This document shows, one piece after another, positions 9,437 through 18,158 of a stretch of DNA of 59,748 nt. The stretch spans positions 1 through 59,748 of the forward strand of contig JAFRYE010000060.1 in NCBI GenBank assembly GCA_017441265.1. The letters run 5' to 3'. The DNA is from Lachnospiraceae bacterium. Lineage in GTDB: Bacteria; Bacillota; Clostridia; Lachnospirales; Lachnospiraceae. Under the pieces are notes generated by a model. The model searched no databases and had not been told where the DNA came from. It worked only from the letters and a program-made list of their open reading frames with translations. The number at the start of each line of letters is the position of its first letter. Within the stretch, counting starts at the first letter, position 1. The position numbers and the translations under genes were made by a program.

Positions 9437-9531
9437 AATACCACCTCCTCATAAGCTTTATATCTTAATTATATCCTACGCGGATCCAATTGTTCAATTC
9501 TATTTACCGCGCAGATGGCATATTGGCCTGC

Positions 9532-10298
9532 TTATAAAATCAAAATAGCAAAACAATGTAACATTTCATTGCATCCCCAACTCCCTTTACGTTCCGCCTC
9601 CCTCACATACATCTTCCGATTCGTCACCTGCCCCCGGTCGCCAATCGGTCTCTTCTCCTCGAACACCTTGCTCACGCGGTACAAAAAGCTCTCGATACTC
9701 CTAAATGATACATCATTTGCGTCAGTATTGCTGTATGCTGGTAGCATCATTTCAGCCGATGCAGCATGCTCCCGCTCGATCCTTGCGAGCGTCTCCTCCA
9801 ACTCCTGATAGCCCGAAAAGCCTCCTCCCTTTCTATTGGCCTCATTGTAATCTTTTTCGTGTCCAATAAATACACCCGACGATTCGGGCCCATGGTGTCG
9901 ATTTTGGTCACTCAACGCACCAACTCCCCCTTGCCCTTCCATCTTTTCGGGCAAATCCATCCCCACCGCCGCCTCCAGCACTGCATTCTTGATCGGCCGA
10001 AACACCTCATTTTCCGACAACGGCTCCTTAGGTGGAAAACTGCTCGTATATGTCGCAATAATCGCGCACTTCTGTTGATACCAAAGTTCATACAGTTCTG
10101 CGACCTTCGGATGCTTCTCCAAACGGTTCACAACCTCGTCCACGAGGTTCTTCACGTCCTTGGTCATGTAGCCATATTTGAGCTTGCCCTTCTGCGGGAG
10201 GCGGCGTACCACTGCAGGTCCTGCTCCGGGATCTTCATCGCCTGCGCGATGGTGCCGGCTTTGGCGCGGCTGAGTGTGCGCCAGCTTGCAAGCACCAT
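9532..10298 (-). pseudogene. Degraded MobP3-type relaxase
   Basis: Two frames match consecutive parts of MobP3 relaxases. From ATG 10298 one frame reads WRTLSRAKAGTIAQAMKIP and EQDLQWYAA, then goes out of frame at about 10200. A second frame, ending at 9532, continues KGKLKYGYMTKDVKNLVDEV and LSENEVFRPIKNAVLEA, as in the C-terminal half of the family. The stretch that normally follows QWYAA, with the metal-binding histidine cluster (HxxxHHPHVH type), is absent. The gene therefore has an internal deletion plus a frame change and cannot nick DNA. It marks the remains of a mobilisable element next to the AT-rich island. Confidence 0.7.
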
Positions 10299-10461
10299 AC
10301 TGTAATTCGTTGTGTAGTGAGATCGCCAGCATAAAAACGACTGACTGTATAAGTAAGCATACGAAAAAGCGCTTCCGGTCTCCCGGAAACGCTTTTGAAA
10401 TCAGGTTAATCTCTTTTGTCTTCGTCGTCTCACAAACTTCGTGCAGCCAAGCCGCTTCGTT

Positions 10462-11103
10462 TCAATTCCCACCCACCAGCGCTTTTCCGAGTTCATAGAC
10501 CGCCTCGCGCTCTTTCGGGAATACCGTCTCGTGCCTTAGCTGCTTCGCCTCCGGATTGAAGAATGACCACGGCCAGTCGGTCTTGGCGTAGTCCTTCAGC
10601 TGGAGCGTATCGCCGCTTACGAAGGTTTTGGTCGGTCAGACAAATGTCTCAAACGTCCGCTGATAGTCGTTCAAAAGATTCACGTAGGCAGTGTCCGGAG
10701 CGTTGCTTGTCATGATGAACAGAACCGGAACCGTCCTCTGCCTGCAGCAGGGATTTTCCGCATTGTAGGTAAGGCTTTGGAAAATGAGCCTCTCATACAG
10801 CGCCCGGAAGGACGCCGTCACCTGGCTGAGGTAGTTCGGAGAGCCGATGATCAGGCCGTCCGATTTCCGGATGGCGTCCAACACCGGGGTCAAACCGTCC
10901 TTGCACATGCAATGCCCCTTGTTGGCTTCTTTCTTGCATCCGAAGCAGGAGATGCAGCCCGTATATTTCTCTAACCGGAAGAGATCAAAATACTCCACAG
11001 TCGCTCCTGCGGCCTCCGCTCCCTTGGCGGCTTCCGCGAGCAACGTGTCCGTGTTCCATCCCTTGCGCGGTCCTGCGTTTACAACAGCAATCTTCTTTCC
11101 CAT
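10462..11103 (-). pseudogene. Iron-sulfur flavoprotein / flavodoxin-family oxidoreductase with in-frame TGA
   Basis: The ATG at 11103 follows AGGAAGGTGACC. The product has a flavodoxin-like FMN site and a cysteine motif GCISCFGC...GHCMC typical of iron-sulfur flavoproteins. At 10636-10638 the frame meets TGA. Past it the same frame stays open for 57 more codons and reads a family-like C-terminus (TFVSGDTLQLKDYAKTDWPW, ending ELGKALVGGN), stopping at 10462. Full length would be 213 residues. Family members, as I recall them, tend to have glycine at the TGA position, so GGA to TGA nonsense mutation is the simplest reading. Selenocysteine decoding is discussed in the findings. Confidence 0.75.
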
Positions 11104-11192
11104 GCGGTCACCTTCCTGTTTTTCACATACAGTCGCACTTTTTGTCGGCGCCCTCTTTGACGGCGCCCATTACCGACGCTCCGCTCGGACGG

Positions 11193-11318
11193 TCAGAACG
11201 GTCTCGTGTCCGGATCGCCGGACAATCCGACGCAGCCCGTGAGCGACGCGATCAGCTCGACGTCCGTCTCCTCAAGCTCAAAGTCAAACACCCGCAGGTT
11301 TTCTTCGATCCGCTCCTG
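11193..11318 (-). pseudogene. Aldo/keto reductase, C-terminal remnant
   Basis: One minus frame reads ERIEENLRVFDFELEETD and LIASLTGCVGLSGDPDTRPF before a TGA at 11193. This matches the usual C-terminus of aldo/keto reductases (RIxENxxVFDFELxxEDM...DPDTRP). No catalytic domain precedes it: the frame closes about 30 bases upstream and a different gene ends at 11349. It is a 3' scrap left by deletion. The neighbouring flavoprotein remnant may have belonged to the same redox cluster. Confidence 0.7.
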
Positions 11319-11348
11319 TGTTCCCAGGCAGCATTGTTCCGCCGGAAA

Positions 11349-12560
11349 TCAGTCTTGATATTTAAGACGGGAAATAATAAACACTGTCATATCATGCGCA
11401 TCGCGTTCGATGAACTGACTTTTGAAGGTAGCAAAGTTGCCGTTAAGCCTAAACTTTATGTAATGGTTGAGACTGTACTGAAGTATGTACTGATTCTTGG
11501 TTCCGTTAAATTTTGCGTTCTTTTTCTGCCAAGCCTTACGAAGAGTGTAGATTATATCGCTGGCAACATTTTCTGCGGCTTCCTTATCTGTAAAGGTCTT
11601 CTTCAAGTATTCTTTGTCAAACAATACACCGCCATCCGAAAGATACACAGGACAGGTGTGATAATTGTTCGGTCTGTTATGACAGTTTTCGGAAACCTGG
11701 AAATTGCCGATGGTGTCCCTGACATAAATCTTCGGTGCAGTAACGCCGAATTCAGCGGCAAGCGCGTTTGCGAAATCCTGACAAGCTTTTTCCGTGAGTT
11801 TGTCGATGGATAGAGAACAAAGTGTCTTGTAATAGACTATCGTACTGACCTTGAAGGTCGCGGGTATTGTTGCTCCGGACTTCGATAAGACTACCTTGGA
11901 ATTATTAATATCAAAGTCCCATGGTTCTTGCTTGACTGTCACCGCTCTCGATTGATTCAGTTGATCATACACGATAAACGTGGTTGTCCGAACGGCGCCG
12001 GTGAGATTGAGATCCGCAGTGATATGGATTATCTTGGATGGTATCTCAATAGAGGCACTGAGCCATGATGCCTGGCTGGTCACACGCACAGCCCCGTAGG
12101 CATTAGTATTGAATGTGTATGAGAGTTTTTCTCCGGTTGGAGTCCCGCCGACAATATGGAAATTTGTGCAAACCGAACCATCCGGCGTGAAGACGCTAAA
12201 GCCACTCGCTTTTTGATACACTTTGAATTTCAGCGTTCCTTTTTCCGTATAAACCGTAATGGTAGCATCTCTGGCTTTACCTTTGTTAACCCCTACGTTC
12301 ATAACAACCTGAATGTATTTCTGAGTGGTATCGGTTCTGACGCTCACCCAAGAAACCGGGCAAGCCACGGTTACTTTATTTGCGTCATACACGTTAACCC
12401 TTCCAGCACCTCCGCCGTACTCAAAGGTATGGGATGAAGCAGAGAGTCGGGGCGTTTTTTCCGTCGCGGCGAAGGCAATCGTACTCAAACAGCAGCACGA
12501 AACCAACAGAACAACGAGAACAAGACACAGACGCCTTTTTGTGAAACATGATTGTAACAT
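11349..12560 (-). CDS. Secreted protein with two BACON-like domains
   Basis: The ATG at 12560 (behind AAAGGGGGATTATTTCT) gives 403 residues. The upstream in-frame ATG at 12590 has no ribosome site. A signal peptide (CLVLVVLLVSCCCLSTIAFA) is followed by two beta-sandwich repeats of about 85 residues. Each has the BACON pattern: a SWVSV or SWLSA core, a conserved basic residue (KARDATITVY, VRTTTFIVY) and a closing valine-x-Q (VYQK, VKQE). The last 170 residues form an unrecognised domain ending FIERDAHDMTVFIISRL. BACON domains bind carbohydrate or mucin in Bacteroidetes; here they may serve cell-surface binding. A near-consensus promoter lies 46 bases upstream of the ATG. Confidence 0.75.
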   Translation of the reverse strand: MLQSCFTKRRLCLVLVVLLVSCCCLSTIAFAATEKTPRLSASSHTFEYGGGAGRVNVYDANKVTVACPVSWVSVRTDTTQKYIQVVMNVGVNKGKARDATITVYTEKGTLKFKVYQKASGFSVFTPDGSVCTNFHIVGGTPTGEKLSYTFNTNAYGAVRVTSQASWLSASIEIPSKIIHITADLNLTGAVRTTTFIVYDQLNQSRAVTVKQEPWDFDINNSKVVLSKSGATIPATFKVSTIVYYKTLCSLSIDKLTEKACQDFANALAAEFGVTAPKIYVRDTIGNFQVSENCHNRPNNYHTCPVYLSDGGVLFDKEYLKKTFTDKEAAENVASDIIYTLRKAWQKKNAKFNGTKNQYILQYSLNHYIKFRLNGNFATFKSQFIERDAHDMTVFIISRLKYQD

Positions 12561-12605
12561 AGAAATAATCCCCCTTTTGAATTCGCGCATTTTGCGCGTT
12601 AAACA

Positions 12606-12634
12606 ATTATACTATAAAGCATTATTTCGGTCAA
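12606..12634 (-). promoter_or_regulatory. Sigma-A-type promoter of the BACON protein gene
   Basis: On the minus strand a -35 TTGACC (12629-12634) and a -10 TATAAT (12606-12611) are separated by 17 bases, upstream of the ATG at 12560. The match to the vegetative consensus is nearly perfect. Confidence 0.75.
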
Positions 12635-12635
12635 G

Positions 12636-12679
12636 AAAAACCGCCGGCAATGCGGAAGACTCCTTGTCACTGCAGGCGG
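12636..12679 (-). terminator. Intrinsic terminator (minus strand)
   Basis: The arms TGCAGGCGG (12671-12679) and CCGCCGGCA (12641-12649) pair with one mismatch. On the minus strand the stem is followed by five T. It lies just upstream of the BACON promoter and would insulate it from transcription arriving from the right. Confidence 0.5.
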
Positions 12680-12729
12680 CGTTTTCTCTGTAATTATCAG
12701 ACCCAATTACCGTATTCGGCCTTCTTCGA

Positions 12730-12831
12730 TCAATCTTCGAAAAATGCATCAATCGCTTCCATCTCATCCACCCAACCTAGGTCTCCCTTGCTGCCGCGCA
12801 TAGTGCACCCCAGTTCGGACAAATCTCTCAT
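12730..12831 (-). other. Possible 33-codon reading frame or gene remnant
   Basis: Between 12640 and 13028 there is no clear gene. One minus frame from ATG 12831 to TGA 12732 reads MRDLSELGCTMRGSKGDLGW and then VDEMEAIDAFFED. The composition is protein-like, and a terminator follows about 50 bases downstream. No ribosome site is present and an in-frame TAG lies 15 bases upstream, so it may be the tail of a lost gene. The rest of the stretch has an AT-rich segment (12840-12875) and nothing else I recognise. Confidence 0.25.
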
Positions 12832-13027
12832 CGCATTTATCTATGATAATAATAACATCGATAAATCTATAAGAAAAGTGCGAATGTCGGGCAGGACGGG
12901 TTGCGGCCGGGAACCGGTCGGTCAAACAAGAATTTACAATAATTCCTTGACACTACCGGCTTTTCCATCGTTGCCGCCGCTTTGCATAAATTCCTATTTT
13001 CACCGTTTGTTCGGTATCCCTTTCCGC

Positions 13028-13084
13028 AAAAAGCAGCACCCCGTTGTTGTCCGGCATACCACACTGTACAACAAACGGGGTGCT
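13028..13084 (-). terminator. Terminator of ppdK
   Basis: The arms AGCACCCCGTTGTTGT (13035-13050) and its near-perfect complement (13068-13084, one bulged A) form a 16-base-pair stem. On the minus strand a short T run follows (A run at 13028-13032 on the plus strand). It lies 60 bases past the ppdK stop. Confidence 0.8.
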
Positions 13085-13143
13085 ATTCGCATCAAAGAAA
13101 TCAAATGAATATTTATATGCAGAAGCTGACTATGCGTGAATAA

Positions 13144-15780
13144 TTATTGATCAGCGATCGCAGCCTGCGCGGCCGCGAGGCGAGCGATCGGGACTCTGAA
13201 GGGTGAGCAGGATACATAGTCAAGACCAATCCGGTGACAGAACTCAACGGAGGTGGGGTCACCGCCGTGCTCGCCGCAGATGCCGACGTGCAGGTTCGGG
13301 TTGACTTCCTTGCCGAGTTTGACAGCCATCTTCATGAGCTTGCCTACGCCGTCCTGGTCGAGCTTCGCGAAAGGATCGCTCTCAAAGATCTTTTGGTCGT
13401 AGTAGCCGCCGAGGAATTTGCCGGCGTCGTCACGGGAGAAGCCGAAGGTCATCTGGGTGAGGTCGTTGGTACCGAAGCAGAAGAACTCAGCCTCGGTTGC
13501 GATCTCGTCAGCGGTGAGGGCCGCACGAGGAATCTCGATCATGGTGCCTACGTGGTACTTGATGTCTGCGCCCGCAGCCTTGATCTCCTCGTCAGCGGTC
13601 TCAACGACAACCTTCTTAACGTTCTTAAGCTCCTTGACTTCGCAGATGAGCGGGATCATGATCTCCGGCTCGATTGCCCAGTCGGGATGAGCATTCTTAA
13701 CTTCGATAGCAGCGCGGATGACTGCCTTGGTCTGCATCTTGACGATCTCCGGGTAGGTGACGGCAAGGCGGCAGCCTCTGTGGCCCATCATCGGGTTGAA
13801 CTCGTGGAGGGAATCACAGATAGCCTTGATCTCCTCAACGGTCTTGCCCTTCGCGTCAGCAAGCTTCTTGATGTCCGCTTCCTCGGTAGGAACGAACTCG
13901 TGGAGCGGCGGATCCAGGAAACGGATCGTAACCGGGTTGCCCTCAAGAGCCTCGTAGAGAGCCTTGAAGTCGCTCTGCTGGAACGGCAGGATCTTCTCGA
14001 GTGCTTCCTCGCGCTCTTCGCAGGTGTCGGAGCAGATCATCTCACGGAAAATGGCGATTCTCTCCGGGTCGAAGAACATGTGCTCGGTACGGCAGAGACC
14101 GATACCCTCGGCACCGAGCTCACGAGCCTTCTTAGCGTCGCGAGGGGTGTCTGCGTTCGTGCGAACGCTGAGCTTGCGATATTTGTCTGCCCATGCCATA
14201 ACGCGGCCGAACGTGCCGGCGATCTTCGCGTCAACGGTAGGGATGATTCCTTCGTAAATGTTACCGGTGGTTCCGTCGATGGAAATCTCGGAGCCCTCAA
14301 CGAACTTCTTGCCTGCCAGCGTGAAGGTCTTGTTAGCCTCATCCATGATGATGGCGTCGCAACCGGATACACAGCAGGTTCCCATACCGCGGGCAACAAC
14401 CGCCGCATGGCTGGTCATACCGCCGCGGACGGTCAGGATACCCTGAGCGGCCTTCATACCGGTGATGTCCTCAGGAGAGGTCTCAAGACGAACAAGAACG
14501 ACTTTCTCGCCTCTTGCATTCCAAGCCTCTGCGTCGTCAGCGGTAAATACAACCTTACCGCAGGCAGCTCCGGGCGAAGCGCCGAGGCCTTTGCCAAGAG
14601 GCGTAGCGGCCTTCAATGCCTTGGTGTCGAACTGAGGATGGAGAAGCGTGTCGAGGTTTCTCGGGTCGATCATTGCTACGGCCTCGGCCTCGGTCTTGTG
14701 ACCTTCGTCAACGAGGTCGCATGCGATCTGGAGAGCAGCCTGCGCGGTACGCTTGCCGTTACGGCACTGTAGCATGTAGAGCTTCTTGTTCTCAACGGTG
14801 AACTCCATATCCTGCATGTCATGGTAGTGGTTCTCGAGGATGCCGCAAACCTTAACGAACTCTGCGTAAGCCTCCGGGAACTCCTGCTCCATCTGCGTGA
14901 TCGGCATAGGAGTACGAACACCTGCAACTACGTCCTCGCCCTGAGCGTTCTTGAGGAACTCGCCCATCAGCTTCTTCTCGCCGGTAGCGGGGTCACGGGT
15001 AAATGCTACGCCGGTGCCGGACTCTTCGTTCAGGTTACCGAATACCATCGGCATTACGTTGACTGCGGTACCCCAGCTGTACGGGATATCGTTGTCGCGG
15101 CGATATACGTTTGCACGAGGGTTGTCCCAGGAACGGAACACTGCCTCGATCGCGAGCTTGAGCTGCTCAACGGGATCGGACGGGAAATCCTTGCCCAACT
15201 GCTTCTTGTACTCTGCCTTGAACTGCTCGGCAAGCTTCTTCAGGTCTGCGGCGTCGAGTTCGATATCGAACTTCACGCCTTTCTCTGCCTTCATCTTGTC
15301 GATCAGTTCCTCGAAGTACTTCTTGCCGACTTCCATTACGACGTCGGAGAACATCTGGATGAAACGGCGATACGAGTCATATACGAAACGCTCGAACTTC
15401 GGATCCGGGTTGCCGGCGATCATCGCAGCAACAACCTCGTCGTTCAGACCGAGGTTCAGGATCGTGTCCATCATACCGGGCATGGAAGCTCTCGCACCGG
15501 AGCGAACGGAAACAAGCAACGGGTTCTTGAGATCACCGAACTTCTTGCCGTTGATCTCCTCCATCTTGCGTACGCCTTCCATAGCCTGCGCCATGATCTC
15601 ATCATTAATCTTACGACCGTCTTCGTAGTACTGCGTGCAGGCCTCCGTCGTGATCGTAAAGCCCTGCGGTACCGGGAGACCGATGTTTGTCATCTCCGCG
15701 AGGTTCGCACCTTTGCCGCCCAACAGATTTCTCATGCCGGCATTGCCCTCGGTAAATGCGTATACCCACTTATTAGCCAT
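13144..15780 (-). CDS. ppdK: Pyruvate, phosphate dikinase
   Basis: This 878-residue enzyme interconverts pyruvate, ATP and phosphate with PEP, AMP and pyrophosphate, linking glycolysis and gluconeogenesis in anaerobes. The N-terminal ATP-grasp domain begins KWVYAFTEGNAGMRNLLGGKGANLAEM. The swivelling phosphohistidine domain carries GGMTSHAAVVARGMG. The C-terminal PEP-binding barrel ends with GLDYVSCSPFRVPIARLAAA, including the catalytic Cys. Length is normal for the family (about 875). The start has AGGAGGTCATAAGACAAT just upstream. It is monocistronic, with a promoter at 15915-15943 and a strong terminator at 13028-13084. In Clostridia the enzyme often runs in the PEP-to-pyruvate direction using pyrophosphate. 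Confidence 0.97.
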   Translation of the reverse strand: MANKWVYAFTEGNAGMRNLLGGKGANLAEMTNIGLPVPQGFTITTEACTQYYEDGRKINDEIMAQAMEGVRKMEEINGKKFGDLKNPLLVSVRSGARASMPGMMDTILNLGLNDEVVAAMIAGNPDPKFERFVYDSYRRFIQMFSDVVMEVGKKYFEELIDKMKAEKGVKFDIELDAADLKKLAEQFKAEYKKQLGKDFPSDPVEQLKLAIEAVFRSWDNPRANVYRRDNDIPYSWGTAVNVMPMVFGNLNEESGTGVAFTRDPATGEKKLMGEFLKNAQGEDVVAGVRTPMPITQMEQEFPEAYAEFVKVCGILENHYHDMQDMEFTVENKKLYMLQCRNGKRTAQAALQIACDLVDEGHKTEAEAVAMIDPRNLDTLLHPQFDTKALKAATPLGKGLGASPGAACGKVVFTADDAEAWNARGEKVVLVRLETSPEDITGMKAAQGILTVRGGMTSHAAVVARGMGTCCVSGCDAIIMDEANKTFTLAGKKFVEGSEISIDGTTGNIYEGIIPTVDAKIAGTFGRVMAWADKYRKLSVRTNADTPRDAKKARELGAEGIGLCRTEHMFFDPERIAIFREMICSDTCEEREEALEKILPFQQSDFKALYEALEGNPVTIRFLDPPLHEFVPTEEADIKKLADAKGKTVEEIKAICDSLHEFNPMMGHRGCRLAVTYPEIVKMQTKAVIRAAIEVKNAHPDWAIEPEIMIPLICEVKELKNVKKVVVETADEEIKAAGADIKYHVGTMIEIPRAALTADEIATEAEFFCFGTNDLTQMTFGFSRDDAGKFLGGYYDQKIFESDPFAKLDQDGVGKLMKMAVKLGKEVNPNLHVGICGEHGGDPTSVEFCHRIGLDYVSCSPFRVPIARLAAAQAAIADQ

Positions 15781-15914
15781 ATTGTCTTATGACCTCCTCT
15801 GTATTTTTCCGCTGCCCACAAAAAAACCAATTCCATCTCTAACTCGCAGCAAGACTTTCCCTTCCCCGTATGAAGACACGCAAAAGAAAACGCCTGTGGA
15901 CAGCCGCTGACGAC

Positions 15915-15943
15915 ATTGTAACACAGGCATTTTCAGAATACAA
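15915..15943 (-). promoter_or_regulatory. Probable ppdK promoter
   Basis: On the minus strand TTGTAT (15938-15943) and TACAAT (15915-15920) are spaced by 17 bases, about 135 bases upstream of ppdK. The intervening leader has no recognised riboswitch. To its right, a 7-base-pair inverted repeat TCTCAAC...GTTGAGA (15972-15996) may be a weak terminator of the esterase gene. Confidence 0.55.
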
Positions 15944-16031
15944 GATTTTTTCACTCTCGGAAGCGGTATTCTCTCAACCTTACAAAAGCGTTGAGACGAT
16001 CGGCCGATTCCCTGTCATTTTGCACGGATTC

Positions 16032-17117
16032 CTAACGGAACAGAAGCGGAAGGAACTCGTGGATGCAACGTCTCCAGACGGTCCAGTCATGGCCACCGGG
16101 GAACGTGTTACGGATCATGTTCAGGTTCTTGCCCTCAAGGAAAGCGTCATCCGAGGAAAATGAGCCGAAGAACTGATCTTCGGTGCCCATCGCGCGATAG
16201 AATACGCGGTAGTTTTCCTTGAATTTCTCGGCGTCTTCGAGGATCGCAAGATGCGGCTCGGGCACATTGCCCCAAGGAGCGCGGAGGAATCCGCTGAACA
16301 ATCCGGCATAACCGAAGAGTTCCGGATGCGACAGCGTCGTGATGCTCGTCTGGAAACTTCCCATCGAGAGGCCGGCCATCGCGCGGTTCCATTTGTCGGT
16401 CAGAACGTTGTAATGTCCTTCAATGTAAGGGATGACGTCCTTGAGAAGCACGTCGAGGAACGCCATGCGGGTCATCGCAGACTTGTCGGCGGGCTCCATG
16501 AGCTGCGTCATACCGCAGCACATAACTATGATCATCTCTTTCATCTCGCCCTTGTCGAGGAGCTGATCGGCGATGCGGCCGACATGACCCTGGAACGTCC
16601 AGCCGATCTCATTTTCCCCGTAACCATGCTGCAGATAGAGCACCGGATACTTCTTGGCGGGATCATACTTCGGCGGCGTGTAAACGAGGCAGATCTCGAA
16701 TTTACCGGTCACCGAAGATTTAACATAATGGCGGGCAACAGCGCCGTGCGGGATGTCCGTAAGTCCGTCCCAGGTGATGTCTTCCACCGGAATATCCATG
16801 AAATTCATCGGGCGGCAGCAGCCGTAGCCGATGGGCAGATACGGATTAAGCACGTCCGCCCCGTCGATCTTGAGGAAGAAATACTGGAATCCTCTTCCGA
16901 GGTCGAACGTCCCTTCCCAATAGCCGTCTTCCTTCTTCTCAAACGCCTGCGTCTTGCCGAACTGATCCACTAAAACCTCTTTCGCGTTCGGCGCGATGAT
17001 GCGCATCGTCACTCTGCCGTCGGGCAGAATCTCATACCCCTGATTGCCGTCGCGGTTCGGTTCGCCGAAGATCGGGTCGAACGAAAGCGCGGTGTCAAGC
17101 GGCCATACTTTAGCCAT
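16032..17117 (-). CDS. Alpha/beta-hydrolase esterase of the XynZ/Fae1 (esterase D) type
   Basis: The protein has 361 residues and no signal peptide, so it is cytoplasmic. An N-terminal E-set (immunoglobulin-like) domain of about 110 residues (EILPDGRVTMRIIAPNAKEV) precedes an esterase domain. That domain has VLYLQHGYGENEIGW, the nucleophile elbow GLSMGS and the catalytic His in FPGGHDWTVWRR. The layout matches feruloyl esterases such as Fae1 and the XynZ esterase module, which release hydroxycinnamic or acetyl groups from plant cell-wall sugars. A cytoplasmic copy would act on imported oligosaccharide esters. AAGGAGGG precedes the ATG. Confidence 0.85.
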   Translation of the reverse strand: MAKVWPLDTALSFDPIFGEPNRDGNQGYEILPDGRVTMRIIAPNAKEVLVDQFGKTQAFEKKEDGYWEGTFDLGRGFQYFFLKIDGADVLNPYLPIGYGCCRPMNFMDIPVEDITWDGLTDIPHGAVARHYVKSSVTGKFEICLVYTPPKYDPAKKYPVLYLQHGYGENEIGWTFQGHVGRIADQLLDKGEMKEMIIVMCCGMTQLMEPADKSAMTRMAFLDVLLKDVIPYIEGHYNVLTDKWNRAMAGLSMGSFQTSITTLSHPELFGYAGLFSGFLRAPWGNVPEPHLAILEDAEKFKENYRVFYRAMGTEDQFFGSFSSDDAFLEGKNLNMIRNTFPGGHDWTVWRRCIHEFLPLLFR

Positions 17118-17184
17118 GTGTAAACCCTCCTTGTTTCGCTAACGCATATTCCGACAGCCCGTGTCAGCAGGCAGCCTTTCTGTC

Positions 17185-17213
17185 ATTGTAGCGCAATCAA
17201 AAGGGCGAAACAA
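17185..17213 (-). promoter_or_regulatory. Probable promoter of the esterase gene
   Basis: On the minus strand TTGTTT (17208-17213) and TACAAT (17185-17190) are separated by 17 bases, about 70 bases upstream of the ATG at 17117. The same TTGTTT form of -35 recurs at other promoters of this window. Confidence 0.55.
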
Positions 17214-17245
17214 GCGTTTCCATGCTATGTACTTATCGAAAAATG

Positions 17246-18136
17246 CTATGTTTGCGGTGTTGCCTGCGCCTCTTTGCACTCGCTCTTCCAAATCATGTAG
17301 CGCCATTTTGCGACTGCCGTACCGATGATGATAACGTAGCCGATCCAGCTGTAGACATCCGGGATCTGCGCAAGGAAGATCCACCCGAGGATCGCCGCGA
17401 AGAAGATCTGGGAGTAATCGAACACCGAAATGTCGCGCGCCGCCGCCTTGGTGTACGCCTTTGTGATGCACAGCTGGCCGCCGGTGGCGGAAAGACCCGT
17501 CAACAACAGAAACGCCAGCTGCTTTCCGCTCATCGGATGATAATCAAAGATCAGCGCCGGCGCCGTCGCCAGGCACGAAAACAGCGAAAACCACAGCACG
17601 ATCACAGGCCCGCGCTCGCCGCGCTTGCCCAGATACCGGATGAAGGTGTACCCAAGCCCCGCCGCAAGGCCGCCCGCGAGGCCCACCAGGCCGTAGACCG
17701 TCGCCACTCCGCCGGTCGGCTTGACGACAAATGCCGCGCCCACCAACGCGAGCACGACCGACAGCCACTCTACCGCATTGGCCCGCTCTTTCAGAATAAC
17801 GTACGACACGGCGATCGCGAAAAACGGCGAGAGCTTGTTGAGCATGCTCGCGTCCGCAATATTCAGATGATCCGCCGCCGAGAAATTACACAGTATTCCG
17901 CAGGTTCCGAAGAAACTCCGCGCCAGAAGCCCCGGGATGCTCCCCTTCTGAATGCGGAAGCCCTGCTTGCTCCTAAGAAGCAGGACAAATGCGACAAAAA
18001 CCGCGACCACGTTGCGGAAGAACGCCTTCTGGATTGTCGGCAGATCCCCCGATTTCCGGACAAAGAACGTCATCAGCGCAAAGCAGAAGCCCGCCCCGAT
18101 GATAAATAAGATCCCTTGTTTCTTGTTCCCGTCCAT
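17246..18136 (-). CDS. EamA/DMT family transporter
   Basis: The ATG at 18136 gives 296 residues with about ten predicted transmembrane helices in two EamA repeats. The first begins GILFIIGAGFCFALMTFFVR; the second covers YGLVGLAGGLAAGLGYTFIR onward. DMT transporters export or import small metabolites such as amino acids and nucleosides; the substrate cannot be read from the sequence. The upstream frame extension to 18253 is a shadow of an acetyltransferase remnant. The ribosome site (GCGGGAACGGGAC) is weak. Confidence 0.85.
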   Translation of the reverse strand: MDGNKKQGILFIIGAGFCFALMTFFVRKSGDLPTIQKAFFRNVVAVFVAFVLLLRSKQGFRIQKGSIPGLLARSFFGTCGILCNFSAADHLNIADASMLNKLSPFFAIAVSYVILKERANAVEWLSVVLALVGAAFVVKPTGGVATVYGLVGLAGGLAAGLGYTFIRYLGKRGERGPVIVLWFSLFSCLATAPALIFDYHPMSGKQLAFLLLTGLSATGGQLCITKAYTKAAARDISVFDYSQIFFAAILGWIFLAQIPDVYSWIGYVIIIGTAVAKWRYMIWKSECKEAQATPQT

Positions 18137-18158
18137 AGTCCCGTTCCCGCCTGTTGTA

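Noticed and set aside
1-10300. tRNA-anchored attachment site for the island
   Set aside because: No tRNA gene or long direct repeat was found at the visible edge near 10.3 kb; the left end is outside the window.
10462-11103. Genome-wide reassignment of TGA as a sense codon
   Set aside because: Many intact genes here end at TGA at the expected length (for example MoxR and LysR), so TGA is a normal stop.
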